From Cokeromyces recurvatus (Eukaryota; Mucoromycota; Mucoromycetes; Mucorales; Mucoraceae), in assembly GCF_025118155.1 (NCBI RefSeq), contig NW_026251436.1:1-64000 (forward strand): DNA of 64,000 nucleotides, given 5' to 3'. Below the pieces are notes generated by a model. The model saw nothing but the letters and a program-made list of their open reading frames with translations, did not search any database and was not told the DNA's origin. The position numbers were made by a program, and so were the translations under genes. Below, one piece after another: positions 37,375 through 49,379 of this stretch (positions within the stretch are counted from its first letter, which is position 1; every line of letters starts with the position of its first letter).

Positions 37375-39133
37375 ATGAACAGTCAAAAAGTTGGCATCCT
37401 GGGTGGTAACCTCTTACTCCAAAAAAAAAAAAAAAGAAAAGCAAATAAAAATCTTTAGTACTAACTTACTATTTTAAGGTGGTCAGTTAGGCCGTATGAT
37501 GGTCGAAGCAGCCTCTCGTCTTAACCTTCAAGTCGTTATTTTGGATGTTCCAACTGACGCTCCTGCAAAACAAATCGAATCTACACAAACACATATTGAA
37601 GGCGCTTTCAACGATCCTAATAAAATTACTCAATTAGCTTCTCAAGTTGATGTTTTAACAGTTGAAATTGAACATGTGGATGCTCAAGTGCTTTCTAAGC
37701 TTGAAGGAGAAGGTCGTCTTCGTATTTGTCCTTCTGCTTTTACTGTCAAGACAATCCAGGATAAATATCAACAAAAACGCCATTTAGAATCACATGGTAT
37801 TCCTATTTCACCTTATCTCGAAATATCAACAACGGCTCAAGAAAATTCAGAAGAGGCGATTCAACGAGCAGGTCAACAATTGGGATATCCTTTTATGCTT
37901 AAATCAAAAACGATGGCCTATGATGGGAAAGGAAATTTTGTAGTTAAATCAGAAACGGATGCCAAGAGGGCCTTAGAGACTCTGTCAAGGACACCTCTTT
38001 ATGCTGAAAAATGGGCTCCGTTTGTGAAGGAATTAGCTGTGATGGTTGTTCGTCGTGCTAATGGCGAGGTACGTTCCTATCCGGTTGTAGAAACAATTCA
38101 TAAAAATAGTATTTGTCATTTGGTGATTGCTCCTGCTCAAATAGATGGTCGTATTGCTAAAAGGGCTCAAACGATTGCTGAACGTGCTATTCAAACATTT
38201 CCTGGTGCTGGTATCTTTGGTGTCGAGATGTTTGTCATGGCTGATGGTCATATCTTATTGAACGAGATCGCTCCTCGTCCTCACAACTCGGGTCATTATA
38301 CGATTGAAGCCTGTGAGACCTCTCAGTTTGAAAATCATATGCGTGCTATCCTGGATATGCCATTAGGTTCAACCGCAATGAAGGTGCCTGCCTCTATCAT
38401 GGTCAATATTTTAGGCACAAGCACAGATATGGAAACATGTTATCGACCCTGTCAGGCTGCTTTGCTTTCTGATATTGGAGCAACTGTTCATTTATATGGT
38501 AAAAAGGAATGTCGACCAGGTCGTAAGATGGGTCATATTACATTAGTAGGTGAATCGATGATGCAAGTGCAAGAAAGTTTAAAACCTATCTTAAAGGAAA
38601 TTGAGCCTGACGTTGAACGTCCTTTAACACTCAGACCATTGATAGGTATCATTATGGGGTCTGATAGTGATTTACCTGTGATGAAGGTAGGAGCTCAAAT
38701 ATTAAAAGACTTTGGTATACCCTTTGAACTTTCAATCGTTTCTGCTCATCGTACCCCTCTAAGAATGGTGGAATATGCTGAGACAGCTGCTGAACGTGGT
38801 CTGATGGCGATCATCGCTGGTGCAGGTGGTGCAGCCCATTTACCAGGAATGGTAGCTGCCATGACATCTTTACCTGTTATTGGTGTACCTGTCAAGGGTA
38901 GTTCCTTAGATGGTGTAGACTCTCTTCACAGTATTGTGCAGATGCCTCGTGGTATCCCAGTAGCAACAGTAGCTATCAATAATAGTACAAATGCAGCATT
39001 ACTTGCTATTCGTATACTAGGCGCATCTATTCCTGGTATTCAAAAGAAAATGTCAGATTACATGAAAAAGATGGAAAATGAAGTCATGACCAAAGTTGAA
39101 AAATTGGATCATGTTGGTTGGGAAAATTATTAA
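37375..39133 (+). CDS. ADE2: Phosphoribosylaminoimidazole carboxylase (Ade2, PurK-PurE fusion)
   Basis: Purine biosynthesis, AIR to CAIR. Two exons (37375-37405 and 37479-39133) encode 561 residues. MNSQKVGILGGGQLGRMMVE is the PurK nucleotide-binding start, split by the 73-bp intron inside the glycine loop. The ATP-grasp part follows, with FMLKSKTMAYDGKGN and LNEIAPRPHNSGHYT. From about residue 395 the PurE domain begins: GIIMGSDSDLPVM, VSAHRTP, IAGAGGAAHLPGMVA and GVPVKGSSLDGVDSLHSIVQ. All active-site blocks are present and the length is normal for the fungal fusion enzyme. Mutants usually accumulate red pigment (known in yeasts). Convergent with CLP1, with a 118-bp gap. Confidence 0.97.
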
Positions 39134-39251
39134 CATTATTATTATTATTTGCATTGATATCATTTAGCTTTTATTTTTATTCATATATACAAAATATAGA
39201 TGATCATAAACATTTTATTTTTCCTCCCATCCTTTTTTTTTTATACATTCT

Positions 39252-40922
39252 TTAAGCTTCCATCCATTTAAATGAACCCATTAAGAGATGTTTCTTTGGT
39301 AATCTTCCTGGTGATGGAGATAAAATTGTAATTTTTCTTTTTTGTTCATCAACGTCCGATCTATTAAAAAAAAAAAAAAAATTAAAAAATATCACTTTAT
39401 CTCTCATAAATAAATTACTTACACATAAATAAAGCCTGCTACATTACTTTCTAATATCTTGTTTTCATCTTGATCATCATTCAAATTCAATATTGCCAGA
39501 ATGGAGTGAAGACATATTTCATAATTATCCACTTTTACAACCTGTGTTTCATTCGATGATCCTTCCATTCCTAAGGGTAATGCGCTTGAAGGAGCAATGA
39601 CATCACCTACTCTCCAAATCTTAATATCATCGTAATGAACCAGCATGCTATAGGGTGCTAATTCAAGTTTGGGTGTTCCATAGAAATATTCATGAATTTT
39701 AGCTCTTTGTAAAAGTGTCTTGAACTGTTTATCTCTTTCAACAACTCCTCCTGATTTGGTTAATTTGATGACTGAAACATCCTTATCACCATACATGCGT
39801 GACATGTCACTATAGAGTCTTTCGTTACCTAATACGATGAGTACATTTACTAATATAATAATATGGTAAGTAGGAAGAAGAAATGTTAATATGTAAAGAA
39901 GACGAATAAAAAAACCCTCCTTCCTTTCCTTCCTCTCCTTGTTTATTATTATGTTACCGGAAAATTCTTCAATGACATGCTGAATAATATTATAACCTAC
40001 TTGATCGATTAATCCTGCTGTATCGATAATAAAACCTGATGTACGACATGCTTCATCAGCTACCATTCGTCTTTTCACCGTATCAGAAAGACGTGAAGTA
40101 ATAAGTTTATATAATTTCACATTCTCTACAGGATTTTCAAAACCATAATAATAAGCTAAAGGCATAGTAGAAGATCCCATTGAAGCAGCTGTTGTTGCTG
40201 AAGAACCAAATCCTTCTTCTACATCCATAATATTACTTATACAAGTTGCCGTTACTGTGCCTGGCATTGTAATTGAGCCCTATCAAGAGACAATGTTTAA
40301 AAAAAAAAAAAAATTAAAACAAAAAGATGAATGGGTAGTGGATAATCACACTCTTTTTTTTTTTTTTTTTTTTTCTTACCTCTGTTGTATCCAATGAAAT
40401 GTAAATAGGATTTCCACCTTGTTTAAGTGAATAACTGGTTAATATTTTACATAAAGATGTTTTCCCAACATCATGAGGTCCAATTACTAATACACGAGGA
40501 CCACGTTGATCCTGCTGTTTTCGTGCTTTTTCACGTAACTGTTCGAGAGCAAGATGAGTATTAAGATAACTTGTCATGGGTGTTTCATTCACAGTGTATT
40601 TAACAGCAAATTGACCTTTGACTTCTAATGTACAACCATGCCAAGTATAGACAGCTACTTTCCGTCCTGAAAAATTATAAACGATACCTGATGCTAACTC
40701 TGTACCAAAGATCTCGGCTGTACCCTTAATTAGTTTGATTTGTACTTTGTTATTAAAATTAACTTCAAATCGAAATTCGTGTTCGGGTTCTAAGACAACC
40801 TCAACTGCTGGTTCTGCATCAGTCTATAGATGTGCAAAAAAAAAAGAGAAAATAATAATAATAATAATGAACATTAACATGAATTAAAGCTAATTATGGT
40901 AATGCTTTACTTTATTCTGCAT
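39252..40922 (-). CDS. CLP1: mRNA cleavage factor Clp1 (polynucleotide kinase fold)
   Basis: Subunit of cleavage factor IA in mRNA 3'-end formation. It starts in a 12-nt exon (40911-40922, MQNK) spliced to TDAEPAVEVVLEPEHEFRF. The N-terminal beta-sandwich holds GTAEIFGTEL and KVAVYTWHGC. The P-loop is VLVIGPHDVGKTSLCKIL (canonical GxxDxGKS/T). Then come YISLDTTEGSITMPGTVTA (across a splice), FIIDTAGLID (Walker B region), and the C-terminal domain ending SFKWMEA. About five exons; introns carry poly-A and poly-T runs (40357-40374, for example). The kinase-site residues look retained in part, as in other Clp1 proteins, but fungal Clp1 is thought to have lost RNA kinase activity. Confidence 0.92.
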
Positions 40923-41626
40923 GCGGTGAATTAATAGATTGTGATGAATTAAAATAGAAAAATACGCGTGCTAAGCATGTTAAAGATACACCAAGTTAAG
41001 CGTTTGCTGAGATTAAATAATGATTGTTAAAATAGACAAATATGAAAAATATATACAGCAATTTTTATTGAATAGAATAATTAACTGCAAGCAAACAAAG
41101 CTTGTATCATTTCTTGTTATGCCCTGTTTTGTTCGTCACTTATATCCTAAAATATAATCTATCTATTTGCACATAATAGCCAGACTAAATACGTTTTAAA
41201 TACCTTCTTATTCATAATAAAATAGATTCTAATTAAACAAAAAGAGATTGATTATATCAAAATATCTCAAATTTGGGTCATTAAAAAAAAATAGATGTAC
41301 AAGGAATATAGATTAGAATGAATAGATGAATAAATAAATTCTTTCAAAAGATTGAAATAATAATAGTTGATTTTAATATAAATGAAGGCACAAGTCTAGT
41401 GCAATAGAAGACTTTAAACCAAAAGGAAAGAAAACTGTGGAATTTATAAGTTCGAAACTCTGTTGAGATCCTCTTTACTTTTTCAAAGATATTCATAATT
41501 ACAGTATTTTGGATTATGGCATATATTTGAACTAGAATAATGAGTGATTCACTTTCAAAAAAGAAAAGAAAAAGACTAACAGATAAATAATACTACGGCT
41601 GTAAAATTATTATCTTGAATACTGCA
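40923..41626. other. Intergenic, no gene seen
   Basis: AT-rich spacer; nothing recognised on either strand. Confidence 0.5.
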
Positions 41627-42019
41627 CTATCTTTGTTGGTTTCTATATTCCTTAATCTTACTCCAAATAAATGGCTCTAAACTTGCATCCATAGGTTTTG
41701 TTAAGTCCAAGTTATTCCATATTCTCGTATAAGCTAATAAAATTTCTTTTATATTTGGCCCAGATGTATGTTGTTCTATGTATACACTTAAGTATCTCAA
41801 TCTTATTTTTGTATTCTTTAAAATATATTTACCTTGCTGCAATTTTACTGTTTTTTCTGGTGGTTCTGCTTGTTGTAATAGAATCTCTACATTAGTGGAT
41901 GAACGTCGTCTTTTTCTTGAATTGTTGCGTATTTCTTTTTGAATTTCATTTGTTACCCATTGAATTGCGTTGGAATTACTATCATCTTGTTGCAGTGATG
42001 GTATATATTGAGAGGACAT
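41627..42019 (-). CDS. Small unknown protein
   Basis: Single frame of 130 residues starting MSSQYIPSLQQDDSN; an ATG six codons upstream (42037) is possible. There is a predicted-looking helical core: NAIQWVTNEIQKEIRN, a basic patch (SRKRRRSS) that could act as a nuclear signal, and a C-terminal block (NIKEILLAYTRIWNNLDL..FIWSKIKEYRNQQ). No family recognised. The composition and the even spread of hydrophobic residues favour a real gene. Just upstream is a T29 and (CTTT)n tract (42169-42216). Confidence 0.5.
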   Translation of the reverse strand: MSSQYIPSLQQDDSNSNAIQWVTNEIQKEIRNNSRKRRRSSTNVEILLQQAEPPEKTVKLQQGKYILKNTKIRLRYLSVYIEQHTSGPNIKEILLAYTRIWNNLDLTKPMDASLEPFIWSKIKEYRNQQR

Positions 42020-42163
42020 TTGTATAAAGTTGTTCAATGAAAAGAGATGTCAAAATGGGTATATTTTATTATTATTTACAATTATCTTGGTTAATATGTA
42101 TGTAAAAGAAGAATAGTTACACTAGTAAACGACAATAGATTTTTTCTATCCAACAGCGTGCTG

Positions 42164-42194
<31 letters not shown>

Positions 42195-42349
42195 CTTTCT
42201 TTCTTTCTTTCTTTCTGTTGTAAAATACTAATTAGCTGCTAAGCGAAACAGTTCTACTATTTTTCATCTTACTTTACACTCTTAATTTTAAACTTCAATT
42301 CAAGTTTTCACATGCAATTTCATTAGCTTATTATTATCAATATGCGTCT

Positions 42350-42900
42350 AATTCCTTGTGATAAACAAAATGGATATATTTTGTCTAAACTTCATGCTAA
42401 AGAGTCTCATGTATCCATTGTCAAAAAGGTGGAGTATTTCTCGTGCAGCAAAATTGACCAAATTGCAAAGGGCTAGAGACATTAGAAATTACAAAAAAAA
42501 AACGCTGGTCGTTCAAGAAAGATTTTGGCTGTACTTGGAAAAAAATTAATTATCAGAACGTTCTACACTGGTCATTTTATAACAGCAGCCAAAGCAACAA
42601 AGAAGCCTTCATGAATAAGAGTATGACAATTTCTGCCGGAAAAATTAGAGATTTCTTGAAATCTGCTAATTTTGATTTTCGAATTAAGAAGTCAGCATTA
42701 CCATTAACGTCAACGAGGCGAGAGGATAGGAATAAATGGACGAAAGCTCATAAAGATTAGAATGTTATTGTCTAGAGTACAACAAAAGTATGCCAGAGTG
42801 TTTTAAATTCGTTATAAAGGCAAGAAGGTGGAGGAAAGCCAACCATGGGAGAATGAGCTTTTATTATTAGGGTTGTATTGTATAGCAGTAAAGATAAATT
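42350..42900 (+). pseudogene. Decayed Tc1/mariner-type transposase remnant
   Basis: On the plus strand, pieces fit the start of a Tc1/IS630-type transposase in changing frames. First come helix-turn-helix-like residues (RWSISRAAKLTKLQRA, about 42422-42470). Then FRIKKSALPLTSTRREDRNK (42678-42735) and WTKAHKD (42736-42756; family: RKxWxxAHKDW), and a damaged NVIVWS near 42760. Stops interrupt throughout, and no catalytic DDE set or terminal repeats could be read. The later part (after 42800) is not recognisable. Confidence 0.5.
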
Positions 42901-43340
42901 TAGATGATTTCTTTTAGTATAGTAAACTAGCTTCTTCCATTCTGAATCATCTCAACCATCCTTTATCGACTTTGCTCCTCCATCACTGTCTTTATTATTC
43001 ACTTTTAAGCTTTTTAAGGCATTCCTTAAATCGACTCTGTTAAGACAAATATCTTGTGCCATTAAATTAATTTGTTTATTTTTTTTTGGATAAAAACAGT
43101 GGTATCTAATACCATTTATTGATTTTTCTTTTCTAATGAACATTACACACAGACAGGTTCATCACATATAAATAGAGATGTTATAATGTCTATTATACTC
43201 AAGTAAATTATTATCAACATGTACATTCCAAATTAAGTTTGTTAATGATCAAACCAGTAATTGATTAACGGATTTAATAAATTTCCCAATTGTACTGATG
43301 TCAACTAGAAAGCAAATATATAAGTTTATAAAATTGTATA
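42901..43340. other. Spacer with a short open frame
   Basis: A 63-codon minus-strand frame (42952-43143, MFIRKEKSINGIRYHCF...) looks protein-like. It could be a last exon of the gene at 43341-43922, whose reading ends just after a good donor site, but I could not find a join that keeps frame with confidence. Confidence 0.3.
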
Positions 43341-43922
43341 CTATCCATGTTTACTTACAAGTGACGAAGACAGTGCTAGCTTGGGATCTTGTTGTATGGA
43401 ATGCATATGCTTCATAATAGTTGAGTCTTTTAATTGAGATGAGACTATAATCATTAAGCATATATCATTTTTATAATTGGCAGTCTCAGTGACAAGATCA
43501 TGCATATTGTTCCAGTTAACTAGTTTCATAGTATTTAAACCAACAATTGTGAAAGGGGAATCATCTAAATAGTCTTCTACTGTACTACTGTCATCTTCTG
43601 ACGAGTCTTCATCTATAAAAGGTAAATCATTAACAGCAGTAAATAAAGACTGTAGGACACCTACAAACATAGGCAATAGTTCTTTTAGTTCCGTATTTGA
43701 AGAAGGCCATAAATATTGTATAATTTCAGATTCGGGCGCATATTCATTTAAAAGAGCCCGTTTTGAATATAAGCAAAATGAAGGAAATAAAGATGGTTGT
43801 TTTTTGTTTGTAATTTGTTTCTTCATGTTAGTTGATGATGGCTGTTGTCCTTGATTTATTGTCTTTTTGTCAATGAGAGTTGAAGGTAAGGCAGAGCAAG
43901 AAGCCGCTTTATGATGGCCCAT
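43341..43922 (-). CDS. Unknown protein, 3' end uncertain
   Basis: A 193-residue frame starting MGHHKAASCSALPS. After a Lys/Gln-rich region come residues that look folded: EIIQYLWPSSNTELKELLPM, FVGVLQSLFTAVNDLPFID, an acidic patch (EDSSEDDSS), then FTIVGLNTMKLVNWNNMHDL and ICLMIIVSSQLKDS. No family recognised. Near the end, CACTT|GTAAGT (43360) is a strong donor site, so the printed stop may be inside an intron and the protein may continue into 42952-43150. Just upstream are poly-T tracts. Confidence 0.55.
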   Translation of the reverse strand: MGHHKAASCSALPSTLIDKKTINQGQQPSSTNMKKQITNKKQPSLFPSFCLYSKRALLNEYAPESEIIQYLWPSSNTELKELLPMFVGVLQSLFTAVNDLPFIDEDSSEDDSSTVEDYLDDSPFTIVGLNTMKLVNWNNMHDLVTETANYKNDICLMIIVSSQLKDSTIMKHMHSIQQDPKLALSSSLVSKHG

Positions 43923-44072
43923 ATTAGAAACCTTTTTTTTTTTTTGTTTAATTGAAATGTAAAATAAATAGCATGATAACGAACTAAAATAATTATTTTT
44001 CTTATCAGGAACTTCAAATTTGAAATAGATAAGATAAAAAAAAGGCTACTATATTTGTATATAAAAAATATA

Positions 44073-44110
<38 letters not shown>

Positions 44111-44966
44111 TAACCTTCCTTTTATTAAGTAGTTTACATGCTAAGAAAATAAAATAAAATAAAATAAAGTCAACTATAATAAATGTAATAAAGATTTATT
44201 GAAAATACTGTTATTTATCATGCTATCAAATATAATCAGCTATAATTCACGTCATATAAATACTATCTATTATCAGTTTGTTTGATAAACATATAAAAAG
44301 ACTTTAATTCATTTTAAACGCTTATGGCTATTTTTTATTTATTTATTCAACAAAATCTGTCTGTGAATATCTACAAGTTTTTAATAAAAGAAGAAGAATA
44401 AATAGTTCAAAATAATTTGTACTAAAACCTTGGTCATAAGTACAAGTTAATCATCATATACATTATTCATTTGCCTTTATGGTACACTATTTTTTTTTTT
44501 TTGAAAAATAACATACCAGCAGTAAAATGATTCATTTATATTCAGTCTGTCTATTATCATTATTATTTAGTTCTAACAGTATGATAGACATATTACAAAT
44601 ATCCAAACGAAAGAAAATAAAATAATGTCCCTGTAACTTCCCTGAATGAATCATTGGATATTATGTAATACGATGACCGTGATGCAAAAAAAAAAAATAA
44701 AAAATAAAAGGAAAGTGACTGCCTTCATTATTTTATTGCAATAATTTTTGGCATGCGCGCGTTGCTATTTTTTTTTTTTTTCTTTTGTCATCATACAATA
44801 ACTTTAAGCACACGTAACAATTTATCTCTTTTTTCTGGTTTTTTTTTTTCATCTTTTATATTCTTATATAACGAATACTAGCAACCTTTCTTTCTCTTTC
44901 TCTCTCTCTGTCTTTTTTTTTTTTTTAGATACTATTTTTTTTAATTAAAAAAATAATAATAATAAT
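43923..44966. other. Intergenic upstream of NUP155
   Basis: AT-rich with T-runs (44079-44109, about 31 T) and a TCTCTCTCTG tract (44897-44915) just upstream of the nucleoporin start. No gene seen. Confidence 0.5.
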
Positions 44967-47900
44967 ATGACTACTCCTGTTCATACAATAAAAGCACCAA
45001 CTGTAAATAGAAATGAAGCCCTGATGAATACTGCAAAGATTATGGAACAGATCATTAGTTATGATCAACAATATCCTGATCTTGCTACTTTATTAATAGG
45101 TATTTCATACATGCATGCATACATATTTATTTATTCTTATTTACTTATTTACTGCCCTTAGGCCCAACTTCTGAAGGATATATTTCACCTGCATTTCCTA
45201 ATATAGGAGAATTTGTACAATCAAATAAATTTCATTTACCTCAACGTCTTATTGATAAACTGAGTGGTAAAGAGATCCCTTTTAGGATTTTATTTTTATT
45301 TTATTTACAATTATTTATGTAGGTGCAAAATGTCGTTTGTTTATCGGTTTATTCCCTGAAATTAACCGTGCTTGGATAACTATCGATAACAAATTGTTTC
45401 TTTGGAGTTTAACAGATGAGTAAGGATTTAACAAAAAAAAAATGAACAAGGAAGCAATTCTTAACTTAACCATCGCATTTCACTCTTATTTATTTTTTCT
45501 TAGCACCAACATTTATGAATATGATGATCAAGATCAAATTATTACAAAAGTGGGACTTGTTAAGCCTAAGCCAGGTTAGTAAATAATTTGAATAGAACAA
45601 AGTATATATATATATATATATATATAAATACTAAAATAAATTCATGATTAGGTTTGCCAGATATTTTTGGTAGAAAGTTAGATTATGTTTTAGTAGTTAC
45701 GACACCACTTCAGGTTATTCTTCTTGGAATTCAAATTAATCAAGAATTAACAATGGAAAATTCAGATTCAATTGGTGTATACTCACTTCAAATGGTCATG
45801 CCAGCTGATGACGTTCAAATGAAATACATTACCGGTACTGATGATGGAAGAATATTTATGATTGGTCGCAATGGAGAATTATATGAGATAGAATATGATG
45901 TAAAGTCATCCATTGTTTTACTATTTGAGGCATAATCTCATTATTATTATTTTCTAGCATTCTTCAAATTGGAATAGATGTAGAATGATTTGTAGAACAC
46001 AATTGTTTATTTCACGATTTATACCATCATTTACACCTCATTTCCTTAAACCTGAATCACATCGTAAGTTTATATATGTATATATATTATTATGTGAAGT
46101 TTTATATTGATTCATATATGTATATAGCTCCTGTTAAATCAATGGCTATTGATAATGAACGTAAAGTATTATATTTGTTATCAGAGAAATCATCTATTGA
46201 AGTAAGTTATTTCATAATCTACTAGCAAGAAAAAAAAAAAGTCAAACTAAAAAACTATTTTATATTCAAGGTGGTTTATCTGGGTGACGCTTATAATAAT
46301 TACAGACCTGTAGCTAAACATACAAATATTATTGAAAACGCAATTCAATTATGTCGCCAACAATCTAGAATAGTTACCGCAAATGATTTTATAATTGAAT
46401 CAATTCACGTTATTTCAGTAGCAGAATCAAAACGTATTCATTTGATGGCAATGACAACTAAAGGATATCGTTTATATTTCTCGCATTATAAAGATGCCTT
46501 CCGTATGGGTGGCTTTACTACTAATACCAATTATACCATGACGGGTCCTCCTAATACATTAGAGTTAGGACATATTCGAGTACCACCATCAACAACTGAT
46601 TTGAATAAAGAAGCTGGACAATTACCAACAAGCTATATTGAAACCTATTATGATTGTGGTATTTGTGTCTCTGTTAACCCTAAAGATGAGTTAACAGATC
46701 AACTTCACATTACTTCTGTCACTTGTTTACCCGAGAATATGTCTGCAACTACTTCTACTTCAACAGGAACATCTAATATGATAACAGTAAGTTATTAACA
46801 CTATTTTTTAGTAATGTATTTGTTCATTGATTAACATCTATGTGTGTATGTATATAGACTGGTTATCAGAACTATAATAAGTCTGATTATTTAGAAACAG
46901 ATATGATAATCAACTTGGATGATAAAGTTCAATGTATAGTTGAGGCAAATGCAAATACAGTAGGCAAGAATTATTTACGAGAAATAACTGAACAATTAGC
47001 CAATCCACCACGACAATTTATCGTTTTATCATCCCTTTCTGTTACTTACTTTACTAAATTACGACCTGTAGATATTCTTTATCAACTTATTTCAAATGAT
47101 AAAACGCGTATCAGTCATAACAATGGTGGTGGTAGTATGAGGATGGTACAGGCAGACGAAAACTTGAAGAACATTATCTCCTTTTTTGAAAGATATGGTA
47201 AAAGAGAAGCATGTGCTATGTGTCTATCTATCATTTGTGCCAGTGATGAATTAGATATCGTTCAAAGAGCAACTCAATTATTTTTTGAATATGGTGGTGC
47301 ACCTAGTGCAAAGAATGCAACACAAGTGAGAGGTAATCATTTAGGACAAGTCGTTGGACAAACAGATATATGTTATAGTGGTAAACATAATGGTTTCCTT
47401 CTTTATTTTTCGCGTATTATTTCATCTATTTGGAAAATGAAGCTATTCAAGAATAGGTAAAAAATTGAACTTTACATGTAAAACGTGAATGATTAAATAA
47501 TGATTATTTTGCATATATAGTGGAAATGATATTCAAGCAATTGCTTATCGCTCTCAATTACAACGTTTATTAGATAACACAAAAGTGAATTTACAAAGAT
47601 TAAAGCATTTTATGGATGTGTAAGAAGTTGAAAGAATTCATTTTATGATTTGATATATTTACTTGTATATAAAAAAAAATTAGAAACGCTCATTTTCATG
47701 ATTCTGCAAGTATCTTTGATCAAAGATTTCAATCCACAGATAGAAATTTGGTAGCATTGGAATTAGTAAGTGAAAGCCAAGTTATTCATTCATTCATTTA
47801 TTTATTTTTGTTCATTCTTTCTTTATTTACCTGACTTGTAGAGTGAACAAAAATCTGTACATGATTTATATTTATTACTTGTACAATGTATTGAAGCCAT

Positions 47901-48263
47901 TTCATTCTTTCAATTCCTTTTGGATTCAGAAGTACAAAATATTATAGCTCAACAGTAAAGTATAAACATGTTAGGGACAAAGAAAAAAAAACACACAAAA
48001 CAAAAAAACTAAAAAAAAATATATATTCATTTATAAAATAGTTTAACGACATCAGAAGAAGAAAGTAACAAGATTTATGATTTAGATATGAACGTGATAT
48101 TAACAACATTAGAAGGAAGAGAGTCTATTCGTGAACTTGTGATTGCAACCATTGTTAAATATGGATCGAGTGGTAGTCAGATTGGATTTGATGTTGTTAG
48201 TAGACATTTGGAAACTTACTGTAACTCATTCTTTGGACCATTTGATATTGCCTTTTTTAAAGT

Positions 48264-48315
<52 letters not shown>

Positions 48316-49132
48316 GAAATGTTCATATTGACTCTGTTTGTAGGGAATTGAATTCATTCGTCGCGCTTATAAAGATGATTCAGATTATGAACGAATTGAA
48401 TCATTAAAAGAATCTCTTCATCATTTCAAAGCAGCAGCAGATGAAATATCAGATCAGAAAATGGAAAGTATTTGTCAAGTCTATAAAGAACAAACATTTC
48501 ATATTGGTATTATTGAATTAGCATTAGAAAGAGCTCAAAAGATAGACCCTCAACAACAAGGTATATTAGCCTTTGAAGCCTTAACTGCTAGATCTACTTC
48601 AACCATCATACATGATGAAACAAGCGAAGCACTTATGTATGCTCGACTTAATTCATATCAATTTATTTTTGATGCCTTAACTGACTTTATCTTCAATCCC
48701 AACAAAAAAGAACCTGCAGTAGATAACGCGACTATGTATGCAAAACAAGTATTTGAAACTATGATTCGAAATGATGATAAACTTTTCCATTATAAACTCT
48801 ATGAATGGTATTTGGAAAGAGGATTAATGGACGAACTATTAAAAGTAGATACACCTTATCTGATACCTTTCTTTGAACATTATGTTGCAGATAAAGAAGT
48901 CGCCCTTACTTTCCTTTGGCAATATTATCGTCTTAAGGATCAATACCTTGAAGCCGCTGAATATTTGGATTCTTTAGCTTCTTTACCTAATTTGTCTGTA
49001 AATGACAGACTACAATATATTGCTTTAGCTTTAATTAATGCACGTTGTGCAAATGCTTCTGAATTAATTCAAGCATTGGAACAGAAAAAGGAAATGATTC
49101 GTTCAAGTACAGCTACTCATCCAACATTATAA
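44967..49132 (+). CDS. NUP155: Inner-ring nucleoporin Nup155/Nup170
   Basis: Large scaffold protein of the nuclear pore inner ring. The start at 44967 gives MTTPVHTIKAPTVNRNEALM. The N-terminal beta-propeller carries CRLFIGLFPEINRAWITIDN, LFLWSLTDDTNIYEYDDQDQ and TGTDDGRIFMIGRNGELYEI, all typical of Nup155/Nup157/Nup170. The helical solenoid follows (RPVDILYQLI, REACAMCLSIICASDELD, FYKL-type repeats, LMDELLKVDTPYLIPFFEHY). There are about 14 short introns; one holds a run of about 42 A (48270-48312). The protein stops after LSVNDRLQYIALALINARCA plus 30 residues. Known homologues carry a further helical C-terminal part after this point, so the tail looks short. I estimate about 1,000-1,050 residues, against 1,200-1,500 usual. 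Confidence 0.9.
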
Positions 49133-49379
49133 ATAATGTATATAAACATACATGTTACATGTGTACGGATATATATACATGTGTATAATGGAATCAATAA
49201 ATTATGTAATATTCATCTAGATTATTCATAGTAGCAGTGTATTTTTTTTTTTTTTTTAATAGTCATTTATTCATAATTTAAATAAAATTGAAAATGAATT
49301 CTATATAAATATGTGTATATATCTCTCTTGAGAATACATGTATATATATATTTATAAATATACATGTATACATATTTAT

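Noticed and set aside
41440..41470. AAGTTCGAAACTC as a tRNA B box
   Set aside because: There is no matching A box, acceptor stem or anticodon arm upstream. No tRNA was found anywhere in the window.
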